Made by a program: the position numbers and the translations under genes | Part shown: in pieces, positions 59,574 to 64,000 of the stretch | Position numbering within the stretch: the first letter of the stretch is position 1 | Layout: every line of letters starts with the position of its first letter | Notes under the pieces: generated by a model | Seen by the model: only the letters and a program-made list of their open reading frames with translations | What the model was told of the DNA's origin: nothing | Database searches by the model: none | Assembly: GCF_002291145.1 (NCBI RefSeq) | Contig: NZ_NTGE01000178.1 | Coordinates: 1-64,000 of the forward strand | Direction: 5' to 3' | From: Streptomyces sp. SA15 | GTDB taxonomy: Bacteria; Actinomycetota; Actinomycetes; Streptomycetales; Streptomycetaceae | Length of the DNA stretch: 64,000 nucleotides

Positions 59574-61154
59574 CTACGCCGTAGCCGGCCGCGACCCCGA
59601 TCCCGGCCCCGACCTGGGCCCCGTCCCCGACCCCCGGTCCGTCTCCGACCCCGACGCCCCCCGCCCAGCCCCCGACCGGGCCACCGAAGCCGCCGCCGAT
59701 GAAGCCGCCGCCGTCAGTGGGCGGGCGATGTCCTCCAGGGGGCGGCGTTCCGCTCGCACCGCCAGTGCCGCTGCCACCAACCCCGCCAGGCACATCAGTG
59801 TCGCGCCGATCTGGAAGGCGAGGACCGTGTCACCGACCTTTCCCGTGCCGGTGAGGTCGGCGAAGAGGAGGGGGCCGCTGATGCCGCCGGCGGCGGTGCC
59901 GAGGGCGTAGAAGAAGGCGATGGACATCGCTCGGGTCTCCATCGGGAAGACCTCGGAGACCGTCAGGTAGGCGCTGGACGCGCCGGCCGAGGCGAAGAAC
60001 AGCACCGCGCACCAGCATGCCGTCAGTGTGCCCGCGCTCAGCGTGCCCTGGTCGAACAGCCAGGCCGTGCCGAACAGCAACAACCCCGAGAGCAGGTACG
60101 TCGAAGAGATCATCACCCGGCGGCCGACCGTGTCGAAGAGCCGCCCCAGCAGCAGCGGGCCGCAGAAGTTGCCGAGCGCGATGACCGCGAAGTAGTAGCC
60201 CGTGTCGCCGCTCGGGACGTCGAAGAACGTCGTCAGGATCGCGCCGAAACCGAAGGTGATCGCGTTGTAGAGGAAGGCCTGGCCGATGAAGAGGGCGAAG
60301 CCGAGGATCGCGCGCCTGCGGTAGTCGGAGAAGACCGTACGGCCGATCTCCAGGAAGGTGACGCTGCGGCGCTGGTGGAGGGTGATCTCGCCCTCGGGGG
60401 GAGGGAGCGGCTCGCCCTTCTCCTCCTCGATCCGGCGTTCGATCGAGGACACGATCCGTTCCGCCTCCTCGTCGTGGCCGTGGATCAGCAGCCAGCGCGG
60501 GCTCTCCGGGACATGGCGCCGTACGAGAAGGATCACCAGAGCGAGGACCGCGCCCAGGGCGAAGGTCAGCCGCCAGCCCACGTTCATCGCGAACAGGTCG
60601 GTGTCCAGCGCGACGATCGACAGCAGCGAGCCGCCGACCGCGCCCAGCCAGAAACTGCCGTTGATGATCAGGTCGACGCGGCCGCGGTACTCCGCGGGGA
60701 TCAGCTCGTCGATCGCGGAGTTGATCGCCGCGTACTCACCGCCGATACCGAAACCGGTCAGAAAGCGGAACGCGAAGAACCACCAGCTGTCGAAGGCGAT
60801 CGAGGTGAGCGCGGTGGCCGCGAGGTAGACCGCGAGCGTGATCATGAAGAGTTTCTTGCGGCCCCAGCGGTCGGTGAGACGGCCCCAGAACAGGGCGCCC
60901 GAGCAGGCCCCGGCGACATACAGCGCGGCCGCGATGCCGGTGATCTCGCCCGAGGTGATCGGAAGCCCGCTGCCGGGCTCCGACAGGCGGCTCGCGATGT
61001 TGCCGACGACGGTGACCTCGAGTCCGTCGAGGATCCACACCGTGCCGAGTCCGATGACGATCGTCCAGTGCCAGCGCGACCATGGGAGGCGGTCGAGCCG
61101 GGCGGGGAGGTCGGTGGTCACGGTGCGGCCGGTCTCGGCCTGCGCGGTCGTCAT
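59574..61154 (-). CDS. MFS transporter, metabolite:H+ symporter / sugar porter type
   Basis: The 526-residue protein has twelve membrane segments. Signature pieces are GRLTDRWGRKKLFMITLAVY after helix 2, RFLTGFGIGGEYAAINSAID, the central PESPRWLLIHGHDEEAERIV loop and GRLFDTVGRRVMI. These point to the SP/AAHS branch that imports sugars or aromatic acids with protons. A Ser/Gly/Pro-rich C-terminal tail of about 45 residues is unusual. GGGAG lies six bases before ATG 61154. Confidence 0.93.
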   Translation of the reverse strand: MTTAQAETGRTVTTDLPARLDRLPWSRWHWTIVIGLGTVWILDGLEVTVVGNIASRLSEPGSGLPITSGEITGIAAALYVAGACSGALFWGRLTDRWGRKKLFMITLAVYLAATALTSIAFDSWWFFAFRFLTGFGIGGEYAAINSAIDELIPAEYRGRVDLIINGSFWLGAVGGSLLSIVALDTDLFAMNVGWRLTFALGAVLALVILLVRRHVPESPRWLLIHGHDEEAERIVSSIERRIEEEKGEPLPPPEGEITLHQRRSVTFLEIGRTVFSDYRRRAILGFALFIGQAFLYNAITFGFGAILTTFFDVPSGDTGYYFAVIALGNFCGPLLLGRLFDTVGRRVMISSTYLLSGLLLFGTAWLFDQGTLSAGTLTACWCAVLFFASAGASSAYLTVSEVFPMETRAMSIAFFYALGTAAGGISGPLLFADLTGTGKVGDTVLAFQIGATLMCLAGLVAAALAVRAERRPLEDIARPLTAAASSAAASVARSGAGRGASGSETDRGSGTGPRSGPGSGSRPATA

Positions 61155-61211
61155 GGGCGGCTCCCTCCTCGTCGAGCGAGAACCGGGGTCGAGTTCCCTC
61201 GACCCTTGGCG

Positions 61212-62576
61212 TTACGCCCCCAGCGCGCGCGACACCGTGTAGATCAACAACCCCGCCAGCGAGCCGACCACCGTGCCGTTGATCCGGATGAACTGCAGGT
61301 CACGGCCGATGTTTGCCTCGATCTTCCGCGTCGTGTGCTCGGCGTCCCAGCCCGCCACCGTGTCCGTGATCAGGGAGGTGATCTCCCGGCGGTAGGTGGT
61401 GACGACGTACACGGCCGCGTCCTCCACCCACTTGTCGACCTTGCCCTGCACCTTCTTGTCGGCGGCCATCTGCGCGCCCAGGGACAGCAGGGAGGCCCGC
61501 ACGCGCAGCCGCAGCTCGCTGCGCTCGTCCTCGGCGGCCGACACGATCATGGATCGTACGGCGGTCCAGGCGGAGGCGATCAGGTCCTGGACCTCACCCC
61601 GGCCCAGCACCTCACCCTTGAGCCGCTCGACCCGCGAACGCGTGTCCGTGTCGGACTGCAGGTCGGCGGCGAAGTCCGCGAGGAAACGGTCGAGGGCGCC
61701 GCGCGCCGGGTGGGAGGGCATGTCGCGCATCTCCGCGCAGAACCGCAGCAGCTCCTTGTAGACCCGCTCGCCGACCTTCTTGTCGACGAACCTCGGTGTC
61801 CAGCCGGGGGCGCCGCCCTGCACGGCGTCCATGACGGAGTCGCTGTGCAGCACCAGCCAGTCGTGCGCCCGGGTGACGACCAGGTCGACGGCCCGCCGGT
61901 GACCGCCGTCGGCGACGATCTTCTCCAGCATCTTGCCGATGCCGGGCGCGACCTCCTGGGCGTCGGCCCGGCGAGTGATCGCCTCGCCGACCACCGCCTG
62001 CACATCGGAGTCCCGCAGCACCGTCAGGGCGCCTCTGAGCGCGGCGGACAGCTCCGCCGTCACCCGGTCGGCGTGCTCCGGTTCGGCCAGCCAGGCGCCG
62101 AGCCGGTTGCCTATGCCGACGGCGCGCAGTCGCAGCCGTACGACGTCCTCGGAGAGGAAGTTCTCCCCGACGAACTCCCCCAAGGTCACACCCAGCTGGT
62201 CCTTCTTCGTGGGGATGATCGCGGTATGCGGGATGGGGATGCCGAGGGGGTGGCGGAAGAGCGCGGTGACGGCGAACCAGTCGGCGAGCGCGCCGACCAT
62301 GCCGGCCTCGGCGGCGGCCGCCACATAGCTCGCCCAGGCGCCGGCGCCCTCGTTCGACGCCCACTTCGCGAGGACGTACACCAGCGCCACGAACAGCAGC
62401 ATCCCGGTCGCGGTGAGCTTCATCCGCCGTACGCCGCGCTGCTTCTCCACGTCGGCAGCGCTGAACGTGGTCATGGCGCGGTTCGTGAAGGCGCCGGGGC
62501 GGGCAGGCTGCCCCGCGGCACCCGGAGTCCCCGAGGTCCCCGCGCTACCGATCGATCCCGTTTTCGTGCGTTCCAT
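61212..62576 (-). CDS. DUF445 family membrane protein
   Basis: The 454-residue protein has a disordered N-terminus, a first membrane segment (TATGMLLFVALVYVLAKWAS), the DUF445 motif VGALADWFAVTALFRHPLGI, long helical cytoplasmic or extracytoplasmic region, and a last segment (GTVVGSLAGLLIYTVSRALG). The family is widespread and its role is poorly known. ATG 62576 is chosen with GGTGG five bases upstream; GTG 62585 is close by. Bases 62577-62771 hold only promoters. Confidence 0.92.
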   Translation of the reverse strand: MERTKTGSIGSAGTSGTPGAAGQPARPGAFTNRAMTTFSAADVEKQRGVRRMKLTATGMLLFVALVYVLAKWASNEGAGAWASYVAAAAEAGMVGALADWFAVTALFRHPLGIPIPHTAIIPTKKDQLGVTLGEFVGENFLSEDVVRLRLRAVGIGNRLGAWLAEPEHADRVTAELSAALRGALTVLRDSDVQAVVGEAITRRADAQEVAPGIGKMLEKIVADGGHRRAVDLVVTRAHDWLVLHSDSVMDAVQGGAPGWTPRFVDKKVGERVYKELLRFCAEMRDMPSHPARGALDRFLADFAADLQSDTDTRSRVERLKGEVLGRGEVQDLIASAWTAVRSMIVSAAEDERSELRLRVRASLLSLGAQMAADKKVQGKVDKWVEDAAVYVVTTYRREITSLITDTVAGWDAEHTTRKIEANIGRDLQFIRINGTVVGSLAGLLIYTVSRALGA

Positions 62577-62771
62577 CCACTCCACCCGTTCGGTGATCCC
62601 TCACACATTGTCCCTTCCTGACCGACTCCCGGAACGGAACAAGAGTTCCCGGCGTCTGTCCGGTCGGGGGAACGCGGCGGGGTCCTGTCAGTTTTCCCCA
62701 GGCTCATGGATCATCATGGGCTCATCAGATCGGAGCCTCGGGCTCCCATCGCCCGAGGAGAACAGCACAGC

Positions 62772-64000
62772 ATGACCCGGCGTCACGGTTACGCCCTGCT
62801 CGTCGCGATCGTCGCCGCGATCGTGGCCCTGTCCGCCGTCATCTACATCGGGGTGGCAGCCGATCCCGGTACGAACGACCGGGCCACGCTGGCCGGCGGA
62901 CGCCACCCGCACAACTCCGCCGCCCCCGCCTCCACCGGCGTCTGGGTCGGCTCCTGGTCCGCCTCCCCCGTCGGCGCCGAACCCGGCACCGAGATCATGG
63001 GCCTGGCCGGCCGCGCGGTACGCAACGTCGTCCACGCGAGCATAGGCGGTACGAGTGCCCGCATCACGCTGTCCAACCTCTACGGCCAGTCCCCGCTGAC
63101 CATCACCCACGCCTCGATCGCCGTCGCGGCCGGCACCGGCACCGCCGAGGCGGTCGCGGAGACCATGCGGCGGCTGACCTTCGGCGGCAACACCACGGTC
63201 GTCGTCCCGGCCGGACAGCAGGTCCTCAGCGACGCCGTCCGCATCACGATCCCCAGGGGCGGCGACGTCCTGGTCACCACCTACTCCCCCACCCGCTCCG
63301 GCCCGGTCACCTACCACCCGCGCGCCCGCCAGATCTCTTACGCCGCCCAGGGCGACCTCACCGAGGACGTCACCGGCACCGCGTACACCGAGCAGACCGA
63401 GAACTGGCGCTACCTGACCGCCCTGGACGTGCTGAGCGACGGGGCCGAGGGCACCATCGTCGCCTTCGGCGACTCGCTCACCGACGGCGTCGGCTCCACC
63501 AAGAACGCCAACAACCGCTGGCCCGACCTGCTGTCCGAGCGGCTGCACCAGGCCATCGAGGCCGGCCGGGACGTGCCCCGCTACAGCGTCGTCAACCAGG
63601 GAATCGGCGGCAACCAGGTCCTCGCCGACGGCCTCGGCCGCCCCGCCGAGAACCAGGCCGGCGTCAGCCGCTTCGCCCGGGACGTACTCGGCCGGACCAA
63701 CGTCAAGGTCGTCGTCATCGACCTCGGCATCAACGACATCCTGCGCAACCCGCGGCTCGCCGACCCCGACAAGATCCTCGACGGCCTGCGCACGATGGTC
63801 CGCCAGGCCCACGCCCACGGCATCAAGGTCATCGGCGCCACGCTGATGCCCTTCGGCGGCCACCGCGGCTACTCCGACGCCCGCGAGGCCGTACGGCAGG
63901 AAATCAACGCCGAGATCCGCGCGGGCCGCGTCTTCGACGACGTCGTCGACTTCGACAAGGCCGTACGGGACCCGTACGACCCGCGCGAATTCCGCTCCGA
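62772..64000 (+). CDS. Secreted SGNH/GDSL hydrolase, cut by the right edge
   Basis: ATG 62772 follows GAGGAG by 11 bases; 409 codons are present and the frame is open at 64000. A signal anchor (YALLVAIVAAIVALSAVIYI) precedes a beta-rich N-terminal domain (about 60-210) and the SGNH domain: block I AFGDSLTDGVGS (catalytic Ser about 235), block II NQGIGGNQ, block III DLGINDI. Block V with the catalytic Asp and His lies beyond the edge. It is probably an extracellular esterase or lipase. Confidence 0.92.
   Translation, partial: MTRRHGYALLVAIVAAIVALSAVIYIGVAADPGTNDRATLAGGRHPHNSAAPASTGVWVGSWSASPVGAEPGTEIMGLAGRAVRNVVHASIGGTSARITLSNLYGQSPLTITHASIAVAAGTGTAEAVAETMRRLTFGGNTTVVVPAGQQVLSDAVRITIPRGGDVLVTTYSPTRSGPVTYHPRARQISYAAQGDLTEDVTGTAYTEQTENWRYLTALDVLSDGAEGTIVAFGDSLTDGVGSTKNANNRWPDLLSERLHQAIEAGRDVPRYSVVNQGIGGNQVLADGLGRPAENQAGVSRFARDVLGRTNVKVVVIDLGINDILRNPRLADPDKILDGLRTMVRQAHAHGIKVIGATLMPFGGHRGYSDAREAVRQEINAEIRAGRVFDDVVDFDKAVRDPYDPREFRS

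Overview
The window is high-GC actinobacterial DNA, almost certainly from a Streptomyces chromosome. The evidence is very high third-position GC in real genes, GTG and TTG starts, Tat-type secreted proteins, LAXTG sortase substrates, XRE/DUF5753 and DUF397 pairs, and a long-form ArgG behind an ARG-box-like operator. No rRNA, tRNA or CRISPR array was recognised.

1-16.6 kb is mostly conserved metabolic and envelope genes: a HAD-IIA phosphatase, a LAXTG surface protein, a ROK repressor divergent from a Gfo/Idh/MocA oxidoreductase with a clear operator between them, a UPF0303 protein, an F420-type LLM oxidoreductase, a secreted PGRP amidase, an FAH-family enzyme, a YidC paralogue with DUF6412, a GH30-type galactanase, an MFS exporter and a SEC-C protein. 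A frameshifted, truncated N-terminus of an RHS-type wall protein lies at 6.3-7.0 kb, divergent from the amidase.

16.6-35 kb is an accessory island. It carries an NAD-type formate dehydrogenase, a probable type IV restriction enzyme (sulfur-binding, SRA-like and HNH domains) divergent from a PLD-SF2 helicase-DUF3427 protein, three DUF5753 regulator loci with small partners, a secreted Tyr/Lys/Asp/Glu repeat protein, and many scars: transposase remnant, dienelactone hydrolase remnant, frameshifted fragments and decayed copies of the regulator genes.

35-45 kb is a polymorphic-toxin locus. A 2243-residue secreted RHS protein ends in a HINT domain and an Arg-rich 70-residue tip that I cannot assign. 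Two small genes, the second very acidic, follow as candidate immunity genes. A second PGRP amidase follows; its signal peptide is one frame off from its body.

45-64 kb holds a membrane spermidine-synthase-like operon, argG, a condensation-superfamily enzyme, a glycosyltransferase, Hsp20 with DUF2267, a sulfite-oxidase-like/flavin reductase/DUF6510 operon, a Tat-exported alginate-lyase-like LAXTG protein, a sugar-porter-like MFS, a DUF445 membrane protein and an SGNH hydrolase cut by the right edge.

The two most attractive systems for follow-up are the HNH/helicase pair at 19.4-24.3 kb and the RHS-HINT toxin locus at 35.1-42.8 kb.
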